Part shown: piece by piece, positions 49,551-57,120 of the stretch | Layout of the letters: every line of letters begins with the position of its first letter | How positions within the stretch are numbered: position 1 is the stretch's first letter | NCBI RefSeq assembly: GCF_024753135.1 | Contig: NZ_JANUGP010000007.1 | Span: forward strand, 1 to 64,000 | Origin: Streptomyces pyxinicus | GTDB lineage: Bacteria > Actinomycetota > Actinomycetes > Streptomycetales > Streptomycetaceae | Length of the DNA: 64,000 nucleotides | Reading direction: 5' to 3' | Made by a program: the position numbers and the translations under genes | Notes under the pieces: generated by a model | Databases searched by the model: none | What the model saw: the letters and a program-made list of their open reading frames with translations, nothing else | What the model was told of the DNA's origin: nothing

Positions 49551-50614
49551 GCGAACGCCCTTCCGCTGTCCTCGTACGCCCCCGACGCTACCGCGAGCAG
49601 CCGGGCCGCCTTCAGCTCGGTCTCCCGCCACTCCCCCTCCGGGTCGGACCCCCAGGTGATGCCGGCTCCGGTGCCGAAGCGCAGGGCGCCCGCGGCACGG
49701 TCGATCCAGAAGGTGCGGATGCCCACGGCCAGCTCGCCGGTGCCCCGGTCGGCGTCCACCCAGCCGATGCCCCCGCAGTACGGCCCGCGGGGGGCGGTCT
49801 CCAGGGCCTCGATGATCCGCAGCGCACTCGACTTCGGCGCGCCGGTCACCGAGCCCGGCGGGAACGCGGCGGCGAGCAGTTCCGGCCATCCGGCGCCCGC
49901 GCGCAGCTCGCCGCGGACCGTCGACACCAGGTGCACGAGGCCGGGGTGCTTCTCGACGGCGCACAGGTCGGGGACCGTCACCGTGCCGGTCGCGCAGACC
50001 CGGCCGAGGTCGTTGCGGACGAGGTCCACGATCATCACGTTCTCGGCGTAGTCCTTCTCCAGGAGGTCCGCCTCGGTGCGGCCGGTGCCCTTGATGGGCC
50101 CCGACTCCACGGTCCGGCCGGCGCGGCGCAGGAACAGCTCGGGCGAGGCGGTGGCTATCTCCACGCCGTGCTCCGGCAGGCGGATCGTTCCGCCGTAGGG
50201 CGCCGGGTTGCCGCGGGCCAGCAGCGCGGTCAGGGCGTCCACGTCGGCGTCCTGTGCCACGGGTGCGCTCAGCACCCGGCAGAGGTTGGCCTGGTAGACC
50301 TCGCCGGCCGCGATGTGCGCGCGGATCCGGTGGACGGCGGCCGTGTAGGCGGCGCGGTCCAGGGAGGAGGTCCACTCCCCCACCGCCGGGCCCCGCCAGC
50401 GGCCCGGCACCGGCGCGGGCACCGGCTCCGCGCGCACCTCGGCGAAGCGCGCGCAGGTCAGCCGGCCCTCGAAGTCCGCGCAGACGGCCCAGAAGCCGGT
50501 GGAGTCCAGGGCGGCCGGGTCGCTGGTGACGTCGAGCAGGCCGGTGGCGACGCGGTCGCCGAAGCGGGCCAGGGGAGGGAGGCCGGACGCACGGCCGGAC
50601 GGGTGGTGGAGCAC
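49547..50614 (-). CDS. pabB: Chorismate-binding protein, aminodeoxychorismate synthase component I
   Basis: Product of 355 residues. The chorismate-binding domain shows IAAGEVYQANLCR, GPIKGTGRTEADLL, ENVMIVDLVRNDLGRV and PPGSVTGAPKSSA. PIKGT carries the lysine that separates PabB from anthranilate synthase TrpE (PIAGT), so 4-aminobenzoate rather than tryptophan synthesis is indicated. No pabA glutaminase is adjacent. The start is taken at GTG 50614 (VLHHPSGRASGL); there is no clear Shine-Dalgarno and longer in-frame versions are possible. Confidence 0.86.
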   Translation of the reverse strand: MLHHPSGRASGLPPLARFGDRVATGLLDVTSDPAALDSTGFWAVCADFEGRLTCARFAEVRAEPVPAPVPGRWRGPAVGEWTSSLDRAAYTAAVHRIRAHIAAGEVYQANLCRVLSAPVAQDADVDALTALLARGNPAPYGGTIRLPEHGVEIATASPELFLRRAGRTVESGPIKGTGRTEADLLEKDYAENVMIVDLVRNDLGRVCATGTVTVPDLCAVEKHPGLVHLVSTVRGELRAGAGWPELLAAAFPPGSVTGAPKSSALRIIEALETAPRGPYCGGIGWVDADRGTGELAVGIRTFWIDRAAGALRFGTGAGITWGSDPEGEWRETELKAARLLAVASGAYEDSGRAFA

Positions 50615-50723
50615 ATGGTCGAGTCTAGGGTGGGTGTCCCAGGGGTGACCTGGGGATGTCCCGGAGCGGACCCCGAGCGCCGGCTCCGCCGAGCGCACCG
50701 CAGCACGCTGCGCAAACGCGTTT

Positions 50724-50751
50724 TTGTACTGGCCCGGGAATCCGCTAGAGT
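50724..50751 (+). promoter_or_regulatory. Promoter of the tRNA-Gly/Cys/Val cluster
   Basis: TTGTAC (50724-50729) and TAGAGT (50746-50751) with a 16-bp spacer form a vegetative-type (HrdB) promoter, about 41 bp before the first tRNA. Confidence 0.65.
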
Positions 50752-50792
50752 TCAACACGTCGCCGGGATGCGGAAGCCGACCGAAACGACAA

Positions 50793-50865
50793 GCGGACGT
50801 AGCTCAGTTGGTAGAGCGCAACCTTGCCAAGGTTGAGGTCGCGAGTTCGAGCCTCGTCGTCCGCT
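50793..50865 (+). tRNA. tRNA-Gly (GCC)
   Basis: Acceptor GCGGACG pairs with CGTCCGC; anticodon loop TTGCCAA gives GCC; T loop TTCGAGC. Discriminator T, CCA not encoded. First gene of a five-tRNA plus-strand cluster. Confidence 0.96.
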
Positions 50866-50903
50866 CGAAGGAAGAAGGGGTCTTCCCGATCCCCTACACT
50901 CCT

Positions 50904-50974
50904 GGTGGAGTGGCCGAGAGGCGAGGCAACGGCCTGCAAAGCCGTCTACACGGGTTCAAATCCCGTCTCCACCT
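50904..50974 (+). tRNA. tRNA-Cys (GCA)
   Basis: Acceptor GGTGGAG pairs with CTCCACC; anticodon loop CTGCAAA gives GCA; discriminator T is the identity base expected for cysteine. The bases after it, 50975-50977, read CCA, so the CCA end appears to be encoded here, unlike the neighbours. Confidence 0.95.
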
Positions 50975-50978
50975 CCAA

Positions 50979-51050
50979 GGACGATTAGCTCAGCGGGAGA
51001 GCGCTTCCCTGACACGGAAGAGGTCACTGGTTCAATCCCAGTATCGTCCA
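50979..51050 (+). tRNA. tRNA-Val (GAC), copy 1
   Basis: Seventy-two bases, acceptor GGACGAT pairs with ATCGTCC; anticodon loop CTGACAC gives GAC; T loop TTCAATC. Identical to copy 3 at 51199-51270. Confidence 0.96.
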
Positions 51051-51097
51051 CTGGATCCTCCCCGAGGGTCCCCGGGTCTCCTCGAAGATCCACACCC

Positions 51098-51169
51098 GCG
51101 CGATTAGCTCAGCGGGAGAGCGCTTCCCTGACACGGAAGAGGTCACTGGTTCAATCCCAGTATCGCGCA
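51098..51169 (+). tRNA. tRNA-Val (GAC), copy 2 with altered acceptor stem
   Basis: The same body as copies 1 and 3 but acceptor GCGCGAT pairs with ATCGCGC, that is, the changed bases at positions 2 and 3 are matched by compensating changes in the 3' strand. All other arms are intact, so it is probably functional. Confidence 0.94.
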
Positions 51170-51198
51170 CTGCCTGTGACTCTCGGGTCACGGTCCGC

Positions 51199-51270
51199 GG
51201 ACGATTAGCTCAGCGGGAGAGCGCTTCCCTGACACGGAAGAGGTCACTGGTTCAATCCCAGTATCGTCCA
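51199..51270 (+). tRNA. tRNA-Val (GAC), copy 3
   Basis: Identical to copy 1; last tRNA of the cluster, followed seven bases later by a strong terminator. Confidence 0.96.
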
Positions 51271-51276
51271 CACCTC

Positions 51277-51315
51277 ACGAAGCCCCCGGCCGTCTCGAAC
51301 GGCCGGGGGCTTCGT
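51277..51315. terminator. Terminator of the tRNA cluster, shared with the zinc-ribbon gene
   Basis: Perfect 17-bp stem (51277-51293 with 51299-51315) and a five-base loop, the longest perfect hairpin in the window. It lies between the last tRNA and the convergent zinc-ribbon gene. Confidence 0.92.
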
Positions 51316-51323
51316 CGTGCCGG

Positions 51324-51626
51324 TCAGCTGGAGAACAGCATGTGCCCGAAGCTCTTGTGCCGGTGGTGGCCGTAGTGGCCGTGACCGCCCCCGTGGTGGC
51401 CGCCGCCGTGCGGGGCGCCCCACGCGGGCGCGGCCGGCGCGGCGGGGTACGCCTGCGGAGCCGCCGGGGGCGGGGGCCCGGGCTGGGACCACTGGGACTC
51501 CAGGCGGGTCAGCGCCTCCAGCTCGCCGTAGTCGAGGAAGATGCCGCGACAGCCGCTGCACTGCTCGATCTGGATGCCGTTGCGGTTGTAGGTGTGCATC
51601 GGCGCGTGGCACTTCGGACACTGCAT
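51324..51626 (-). CDS. TFIIB-type zinc-ribbon protein with His/Gly-rich tail
   Basis: Product of 100 residues. An N-terminal zinc ribbon MQCPKCHAPM (C3, C6) pairs with CSGCRGIFLDYGELEAL (C23, C26), the zf-TFIIB family pattern. A Pro/Ala linker leads to a tail of repeated GGGHH and GHYGHH groups with about nine histidines in 25 residues, a likely additional metal-binding region. Function unknown. Confidence 0.85.
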   Translation of the reverse strand: MQCPKCHAPMHTYNRNGIQIEQCSGCRGIFLDYGELEALTRLESQWSQPGPPPPAAPQAYPAAPAAPAWGAPHGGGHHGGGHGHYGHHRHKSFGHMLFSS

Positions 51627-51745
51627 GCTCGGCTCAACTCCTCGCCGTCAGATCCTGCTTCGTACTTCCCCTGGACAGACTCCGTCCGGGGGGTGGGCGG
51701 TTGCAGGCTAGCCCGGGGAATCGGGGGCGTCCCGGCCGGGGGCCC

Positions 51746-52660
51746 TTACGGGGCGGTCATCCGGGCACAGGCGTCGATCAGGGCCTGTTCCACCTCGTCC
51801 AGCGGCCGGTGGGCGGCGAGGGCCCGGACGATCGCCAGCGCGGCCGTCTGCACGGTGAGGGCGCGGGCCGGGATGTCCAGTACGGACCAGGGGTCGCCGT
51901 CGGCGGGTACGGCGGGGCCGCCGGCGCGCTGGTAGGCGGTGAGGAAGCGGGTCCACTCGTCGGGCGGCAGGAGGCCGCAGGCGTACCAGGCGGCGGGGCG
52001 GGCGAGGTCCCAGGCCGGGACGCCGAGGCCGAGGTCGTCGACGTCGATCAGGAGCCAGCGGCCCTCGGGTGCCGGGTGGCGGACGAGCTGGCCGAGGTGC
52101 AGGTCGCCGTGGCAGAGGGCGGGTGGGCCGGGCATCGGGGCCTCTCCCCTGGCCCAGGGGGGCAGTGCGGCCCAGGCCCGGAGGACGACCGGGTGCGTCC
52201 GCTCGTCGGGCGCGGTGCGCAGGGCCGCGTGCAGGCGGGCGAGGGCACGGGCGGCCTTGGCCGGGCCGCGCATCGGAGGCAGCCCGGCCGGGGGCGCGCC
52301 GGCGTGGAGGCGGGCGAGCAGGGTGGCCGCGGCCTCCCAGGGTGCCGCGTCCGGGTCGTCCGGGTCCACGGGGGCGCCGTAGGGCCAGAAGGTCACCAGT
52401 CGGTCGTGCAGGGGGACGGCATCGGGGGTGAGCGGGGGCAGCAGGATGTCGGGGAGGCGGGCGGCCGTGGCGACGCGGAGGGCCAGGTGGGCCGGGTCGG
52501 TGCCGGGGGCGTGGGCCTTGGCGACGGTGTCGGCGTGCCGGACGACCGTGGCGTCGGGGCGGTCGGCGAGGGCGGCGGTGCCGCAGCCGCAGGAGGCGGT
52601 GCCGGGCCGGGGGTGGGCGGCGGTCCTGGCCTGCTCGGTGAGGGCGGGGAGGAGGGTCAC
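51746..52660 (-). CDS. Aminoglycoside phosphotransferase (APH) family protein
   Basis: Kinase-fold protein of 304 residues. The catalytic loop is LCHGDLHLGQLVRH and the metal-binding aspartates lie in LIDVDDLGLGVPAWDLARP; these are complete. The N-terminal lobe is degenerate but includes VVRHADTVAKAHAPG with a lysine suitable for ATP binding. The family covers drug and small-molecule kinases (choline, homoserine, hygromycin); the substrate here is not predictable. GTG start. Confidence 0.83.
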   Translation of the reverse strand: MTLLPALTEQARTAAHPRPGTASCGCGTAALADRPDATVVRHADTVAKAHAPGTDPAHLALRVATAARLPDILLPPLTPDAVPLHDRLVTFWPYGAPVDPDDPDAAPWEAAATLLARLHAGAPPAGLPPMRGPAKAARALARLHAALRTAPDERTHPVVLRAWAALPPWARGEAPMPGPPALCHGDLHLGQLVRHPAPEGRWLLIDVDDLGLGVPAWDLARPAAWYACGLLPPDEWTRFLTAYQRAGGPAVPADGDPWSVLDIPARALTVQTAALAIVRALAAHRPLDEVEQALIDACARMTAP

Positions 52661-52698
52661 GGGGCCTCGGAGGGAGGGGAGGTGGGAGGTGGGTGCTC

Positions 52699-52751
52699 GG
52701 GTGGGGGTCTCAGGGTGGGGGTCTCAGACGGGTCTCAGGGTGGGGGTCTCA
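52699..52751. repeat. Short tandem repeat of a 14-bp unit
   Basis: GGGTGGGGGTCTCA occurs at 52699, 52713 and 52738, with an 11-base degenerate copy at 52727. It occupies the 120-bp spacer between the FGE-like gene and the APH-like gene. Confidence 0.8.
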
Positions 52752-52780
52752 GGGTGCGGGGCGGTCGGCGGTGGGGGCGG

Positions 52781-53590
52781 TCACAGGGGCAGGACCGGTC
52801 TGGTGCCGAACTCCTCGTACATGCCCTCGCCGTCGGGGCCGCGCAGGAAGTCGGCCATGGCGGGGTTGCGGTTGCTGGTCGCGAGGGGCAGCCAGGCCAG
52901 CAGGGCGCCGTAGCCACCGCAGACCGACTCGCCGCCGTCCCCGCCGTGGACCGCGGTGGTGTCCGAGGTCAGCTCGGCGCGGTAGGTGTCGTACGCGATG
53001 CGCAGGCCGAAGGCGTTCGGGTCCCGGTGCGGGCCGGTGCGGTCCTCGTACGGGTCCCGGTCCAGCGGGCACTCGTCGCCCCAGCGGAAGAGCGTGCCGG
53101 CGCCCGCGCCGCAGGCGTGCTCCCACTCGTCGGGCGTCGGCAGGCGCAGGCCCCGGTCCGCGAGGACGGCGGGCATGTCGGCAGGGGGAGCGGTCAGGGC
53201 CTCGTCCTCGACGGCCATCAGCAGGGCCGGCAGCACGACCTCGCGGCGGGGGCTGAGCACCTGCGCGAGATGGGCCCGCAGATCGTCGCCGTGGCCGAAG
53301 CCCCGCGCGACGCTCGCCGCGTAGTCGGCGCTCTGCCCGGGCGTCGGCCGCCAGGCGCCGAGGTCGAATCCGACGGACACCCGGCCGCCCGGTATCAGCG
53401 CGAACTCCCGGCCACCGCGCTCGACGCGCACCCGGTGCGGGACGGTCGCGTCCGTGGCCGCCGAGGCGTCCGGCGTGTCCACGTGGACGACGCGGCCGCC
53501 CACCGCGGCCGCCACCGCGCGGGCGACGCGGTGTGCGGTCGCCGCGTCGGCCGTGCGCCACCGGTCGAGGGTGAGGTCGGCGAGGGTCAT
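52781..53590 (-). CDS. FGE/SUMF1-like domain protein
   Basis: Product of 269 residues. The C-terminal half resembles formylglycine-generating-enzyme folds: LPTPDEWEHACGAGAG matches the LPTEAEWEYAARGG signature, followed by LFRWGDECPLD, NAFGLRIAYDTYRAE and VCGGYGALLAWLP. The active-site cysteine pair of true FGE is not evident, so a structural or modified role is more likely. ATG at 53590 is the first start within the conserved region; longer frames upstream look non-coding. Downstream by 120 bp lies the APH-like gene. Confidence 0.7.
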   Translation of the reverse strand: MTLADLTLDRWRTADAATAHRVARAVAAAVGGRVVHVDTPDASAATDATVPHRVRVERGGREFALIPGGRVSVGFDLGAWRPTPGQSADYAASVARGFGHGDDLRAHLAQVLSPRREVVLPALLMAVEDEALTAPPADMPAVLADRGLRLPTPDEWEHACGAGAGTLFRWGDECPLDRDPYEDRTGPHRDPNAFGLRIAYDTYRAELTSDTTAVHGGDGGESVCGGYGALLAWLPLATSNRNPAMADFLRGPDGEGMYEEFGTRPVLPL

Positions 53591-53651
53591 GCGGCGCAGT
53601 CTCGCATCCGGCACCGACAACACGGACGCCACGGCCCCGCCGGGAACGGCC

Positions 53652-53685
53652 AATGCCGGCGCAGCTCCCCAGCTGCGCCGGCATT
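53652..53685 (-). terminator. Terminator of the 58-residue protein gene
   Basis: Perfect 15-bp stem (53652-53666 with 53671-53685) with a CCCC loop, 87 bp past the stop of the small gene on the minus strand and upstream of the FGE-like gene. Confidence 0.85.
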
Positions 53686-53772
53686 CGTGCCGTCCGCCGC
53701 ACCCCCGTCCCCACGGGGTTTCATGGATGGATGTCCCCGCCCGGACCGCTCTTCCGGGCCTGGGGTCGCCGC

Positions 53773-53949
53773 TCAGCGCCCCAGCATCGCACCCACGGAC
53801 GACGCCTGTGTGGCCACCGTCTCCCAGCCGTCGAAGACGAGCAGGAGCAGGGCCGCCAGGGGAAGGGCCATGAGCGTCGCCACCAGGGGGTGGCGGCGGC
53901 CGGTACGGCGGGGTGCGAACGTCGTCCGTCGCGGTGCCGTGAAGGCCAT
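53773..53949 (-). CDS. Small 58-residue membrane protein
   Basis: Open frame from ATG 53949 to TGA 53773 with Streptomyces codon use and AGGAG about 10 bases upstream. The product has a basic N-terminus (MAFTAPRRTTFAPRRTGRR), a transmembrane helix around residues 22-39 (LVATLMALPLAALLLLVF) and a short tail ending SSVGAMLGR. The strong ribosome-binding site and downstream terminator support a real gene. Function unknown. Confidence 0.8.
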   Translation of the reverse strand: MAFTAPRRTTFAPRRTGRRHPLVATLMALPLAALLLLVFDGWETVATQASSVGAMLGR

Positions 53950-53971
53950 GGTCCCTCTCCTGACCGTCTCT

Positions 53972-54015
53972 GTCGTTCTCGGTGGTTCTCGATGAGTCGT
54001 TCTCGGTGGTTCTCG
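53972..54015. repeat. 20-bp direct repeat upstream of the small membrane protein gene
   Basis: GTCGTTCTCGGTGGTTCTCG occurs exactly twice, at 53972-53991 and 53996-54015, with 24-bp periodicity. Each copy contains an internal GTTCTCG repeat. The position, 23 bp from the start codon, suits operator sites. Confidence 0.75.
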
Positions 54016-54151
54016 GAGCGGCGGGTGTCTGACCTCGGGGGACGAGTGCTGTCACCCGCCGCTTGACCTCAAATCTAGGCGCGGGGCGGTCCGCGGGCGT
54101 CATGCCTTCGTACCGATTGCCGGGCCTCCAGGAGGATGAGCCGTCGGCCGC

Positions 54152-54189
54152 GGAGTACTCCCCAGGGTGGAGACGTGGACCTACGTCTC
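54152..54189. promoter_or_regulatory. Paired palindromes, possible operator
   Basis: A perfect ten-base palindrome (54152-54161) is followed by a seven-base inverted repeat with a six-base spacer (54170-54189). Spacing and size suit binding of dimeric regulators; no named regulator site was recognised. Confidence 0.4.
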
Positions 54190-54604
54190 GGGGTCTTCCC
54201 GGAGGGGGTGTCAGCCGTATCCCCGCATATCGGAACTGTCCGATGCGCCGGAAGATCCGCCCTGTGCACCGGGTGGGGTGACTTCGATCACTCGGGAAGG
54301 GGGTCCTGGTTCCGGTGGTGATCCACTCCGGGGGTGGTGGCGGCGGACGTCCACGCGGGCGGGCCGGGAAGGCCGCGGCTGTCGTTTGGGGCGCCACCCG
54401 CGTGCTCAACAGCCGCTTTCAGCCGTCCTGTTGACCCTGAACGTGATTCAAAGGTGCCGTAGTGGACCGGTTCCTGACTCGCTTTCACCTGTCATGCGCC
54501 GCCCGCACAATCCGATCGGCCCCGGAGGGCGCGGCCTCTGCGCGCAGGCGGCCGGGGAATCGTAAGCTGTGCCACGTCACAGGGACCGGGCAGCGGGGAT
54601 GAAC

Positions 54605-55987
54605 ATGGCGATGATGCGCCTGAGGCGCGAGGACCCGCGCGTCGTCGGCTCGTTCAGGCTTCACCGACGGCTCGGCGCGGGCGGGATGGGCGTGGTCTAC
54701 CTCGGCTCCGACAAGAAGGGCCAGCGGGTCGCGCTCAAGGTGATCCGGCCCGACCTCGCGGAGGACCAGGAGTTCCGGTCCCGGTTCGCGCGCGAGGTCT
54801 CGGCGGCCCGGCGGATCAGGGGCGGGTGTACGGCCCGGCTGGTCGCCGCCGACCTGGAGGCCGAGCGGCCCTGGTTCGCCACGCAGTACGTCCCCGGCCC
54901 CTCCCTGCACGACAAGGTCGCCGACGAGGGCCCGCTCGGCGCGGCGGACACGGCCGCGGTCGGCGCGGCGCTGTCCGAGGGACTGGTCGCCGTGCACGAG
55001 GCCGGGGTCGTCCACCGGGATCTGAAGCCCTCCAACATCCTGCTGTCCCCCAAGGGGCCGCGGATCATCGACTTCGGCATCGCCTGGGCCACCGGCGCCT
55101 CCACGCTCACCCATGTGGGCACCGCGGTCGGCTCGCCCGGCTTCCTCGCCCCGGAGCAGGTACGCGGCGCCGCGGTCACCCCGGCGACGGACGTCTTCTC
55201 GCTCGGCGCCACCCTCGCGTACGCCTCGACCGGCGACTCCCCCTTCGGGCACGGCAGTTCCGAGATCATGCTGTACCGGGTGGTGCACGAGGAGCCGCAG
55301 CTGTACGGCGTACCCGACGCGCTCGCCCCGCTGGTCCGGGCCTGTCTGGCCAAGGTGCCCGAGGACCGGCCGAGCACGTTGCAGCTGTCGCTGCGACTCA
55401 AGGAGATCGCCGCCCGCGAGGCCCAGGGCATGACCGAGGCGCGGCCACCGGCCCCGCGTGCCGCCGAGGCGGACCGGCCCACCGGGCGGCTCGTCGACAC
55501 CTACCCCGAACCGCAGCGGGTCCAGCGGCGCGGCGCCCCCGGTACCCCGCCGCCGCGTGGCGGCACCCCCTCCCGGGGCGGTGGGCCGGCACGCGGCGCC
55601 GCCCCCGCGCGGGGCGGCAACGCCTCCCGGGGCTCCGGAGTGCCCTCCCGCCCAGGTGCCGGACGGCCGACCCCGCCACGCGGGGGCTCGGCGCGTTCCG
55701 GCAGCGGCGGGCGGCCCGCTCCGCGCAGCGGCTCCGGGCGGCCGGGTCCGCGGACGACGGGGACCGGGCGGCGGCCGGCCAATCCCCGGCTCCTGCGGCA
55801 GCGGCTGTTCGTGTTCGTGGTGGTGACGCTGCTGGTGGCGCTCGGCATCGCGGTCGCGCAGGGCTGCCAGGGCCCGGCGCGCGGGCTCGGCGACGACAGC
55901 GGCGGCCGCCGGCACGCCCAGCCCAGCTTCACCCCTACGGCTCCGGACGGGCGCGGGTCGGCGCCCAGCCAGGACTTCGGGAACTGA
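54605..55987 (+). CDS. Membrane-anchored Ser/Thr protein kinase (PknB family)
   Basis: Hanks-type kinase of 460 residues. The catalytic domain (about 16-270) is complete: G-loop GAGGMG (24-29), VAIK-type lysine K45, HRDLKPSN with D139, DFG at 156-158, and APEQ (182-185). A linker of about 115 residues is rich in Pro, Gly, Arg and Ser, then one transmembrane helix (about 400-418) and a 40-residue extracytoplasmic tail with no PASTA domain. ATG at 54605 has GGGGA five bases upstream; ATG at 54599 is an alternative. Activation-loop sites include threonines after DFG. Confidence 0.9.
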   Translation: MAMMRLRREDPRVVGSFRLHRRLGAGGMGVVYLGSDKKGQRVALKVIRPDLAEDQEFRSRFAREVSAARRIRGGCTARLVAADLEAERPWFATQYVPGPSLHDKVADEGPLGAADTAAVGAALSEGLVAVHEAGVVHRDLKPSNILLSPKGPRIIDFGIAWATGASTLTHVGTAVGSPGFLAPEQVRGAAVTPATDVFSLGATLAYASTGDSPFGHGSSEIMLYRVVHEEPQLYGVPDALAPLVRACLAKVPEDRPSTLQLSLRLKEIAAREAQGMTEARPPAPRAAEADRPTGRLVDTYPEPQRVQRRGAPGTPPPRGGTPSRGGGPARGAAPARGGNASRGSGVPSRPGAGRPTPPRGGSARSGSGGRPAPRSGSGRPGPRTTGTGRRPANPRLLRQRLFVFVVVTLLVALGIAVAQGCQGPARGLGDDSGGRRHAQPSFTPTAPDGRGSAPSQDFGN

Positions 55988-56256
55988 GCGGGTCGGGGGG
56001 AATCCGGGGTTTGAGGGAGGCGTGCCCGGGGCGGCGCTACCGGACTTGGTGACCCCGGGAATCCGACGCCGAGTGAGCGGCAGCGCTGGGGGCAGGGGCC
56101 GTAGGGGCGTGGGCCGGGAGGCCGGCGACACCGGACTGTCGAGGCACGGGCCGTGCAGGCAGGCCGTTCCTGTGACCGGCCGCGCGTTCGGGAGCCGCAG
56201 GGCCGGCTGACGGCGTCGGCCGGGGCCGCCTCTTCCGGCGTTCTGAGGACCGGGGG

Positions 56257-57075
56257 TCAGGGGGTCGGGCGGCCGGTTGTCACCGCGTAGAAGGAGACGG
56301 CCGCCGCAGCGCCCACGTTGAGGGAGTCGACGCCGTGGGACATCGGGATGCGGACCCATTCGTCGGCGGCCATCAGGGCCTGCCGGGAGAGGCCGTCCCC
56401 CTCGGCACCGAGCATGAGCGCGACCCGGTCCATGGTGTGCGGGGCGGTCTCGTCCAGGGAGCGGGCCTTGTCGTCGGGGGTGAGGGCGAGGAGCGTGAAG
56501 CCCGCCTCGCGGACCGACTCCAGTCCCTTCGGCCAGGTCTCCAGGCGGGCGTAGGGCACCGAGAACACCGCACCCATGGAGACCTTGACGCTACGGCGGT
56601 ACAGGGGATCGGCGCAGTCCGGTGACAGCAGGACCGCGTCCATGCCGAGGGCCGCGGCCGAGCGGAAGATCGCGCCGATGTTCGTGTGGTCGTTGACCGA
56701 CTCCAGCACCACCACCCGACGGGCGCCGCCGAGCAGCTCGGCGGCGGTGGGCAGCGGCTTGCGCTGCATGGAGGCGAGGGCGCCGCGGTGCACGTGGTAG
56801 CCGGTGACGCGCTCGGCGAGTTCCGGGTCGACCGCGTACACCGGGGCCGGCACCTCGTCGATGACGTCGCGCATGACGTCGACCCACTTGGCCGAGAGCA
56901 GCATGGACCGCATCGCGTAGCCCGCTTCCCTGGCCCGGCGGATGACCTTCTCGCCCTCGGCGATGAACAGGCCCTCGGCGGGCTCGCGCCGGCGGCGCAG
57001 CTCGACGTCGGTCAGGCCCGTGTAGTCGGTGAGGCGGGGGTCGTCGGGGTCCTCGACGGTGATGAGATCGGCCAC
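56257..57075 (-). CDS. TrmH/SpoU family RNA 2'-O-methyltransferase
   Basis: SPOUT methyltransferase of 272 residues. The N-terminal substrate-binding part (FIAEGEKVIRRA) is followed by the knotted core: motif 1 NDHTNIGAIFRSA, motif 2 LMLGAEGDGLSR, motif 3 IPMSHGVDSLNVGAAAA. It uses SAM to modify a ribose in tRNA or rRNA. Thiostrepton-type resistance methylases belong to the same superfamily, but nothing in the context suggests that role. GTG start. Convergent with the kinase gene across a 269-bp spacer in which I saw no clear terminator. Confidence 0.9.
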   Translation of the reverse strand: MADLITVEDPDDPRLTDYTGLTDVELRRRREPAEGLFIAEGEKVIRRAREAGYAMRSMLLSAKWVDVMRDVIDEVPAPVYAVDPELAERVTGYHVHRGALASMQRKPLPTAAELLGGARRVVVLESVNDHTNIGAIFRSAAALGMDAVLLSPDCADPLYRRSVKVSMGAVFSVPYARLETWPKGLESVREAGFTLLALTPDDKARSLDETAPHTMDRVALMLGAEGDGLSRQALMAADEWVRIPMSHGVDSLNVGAAAAVSFYAVTTGRPTP

Positions 57076-57120
57076 GGGGTGATGCTGCCTTGTCCTGAGA
57101 GGTGGGGAGGAAGGTGCTGC

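Larger units (their letters stand above)
53950..54604. other. 655-bp intergenic region between the small membrane protein gene and the kinase gene
   Basis: Divergent region that must hold promoters both ways. It contains a 20-bp direct repeat (53972-53991 and 53996-54015) close to the small gene, a ten-base palindrome GGAGTACTCC (54152-54161) and, eight bases on, an inverted repeat with arms GAGACGT (54170-54176) and ACGTCTC (54183-54189). Several open frames cross it but none has coding character. Confidence 0.5.

Noticed and set aside
50793..51270. Regularly spaced near-identical blocks that could suggest a CRISPR-like array
   Set aside because: The blocks fold as complete tRNA-Gly, tRNA-Cys and tRNA-Val genes.
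56022..56210. A 62-codon plus-strand frame between the kinase and the SpoU gene
   Set aside because: Low-complexity Arg/Gly/Ala composition typical of random GC-rich sequence, no start signal.
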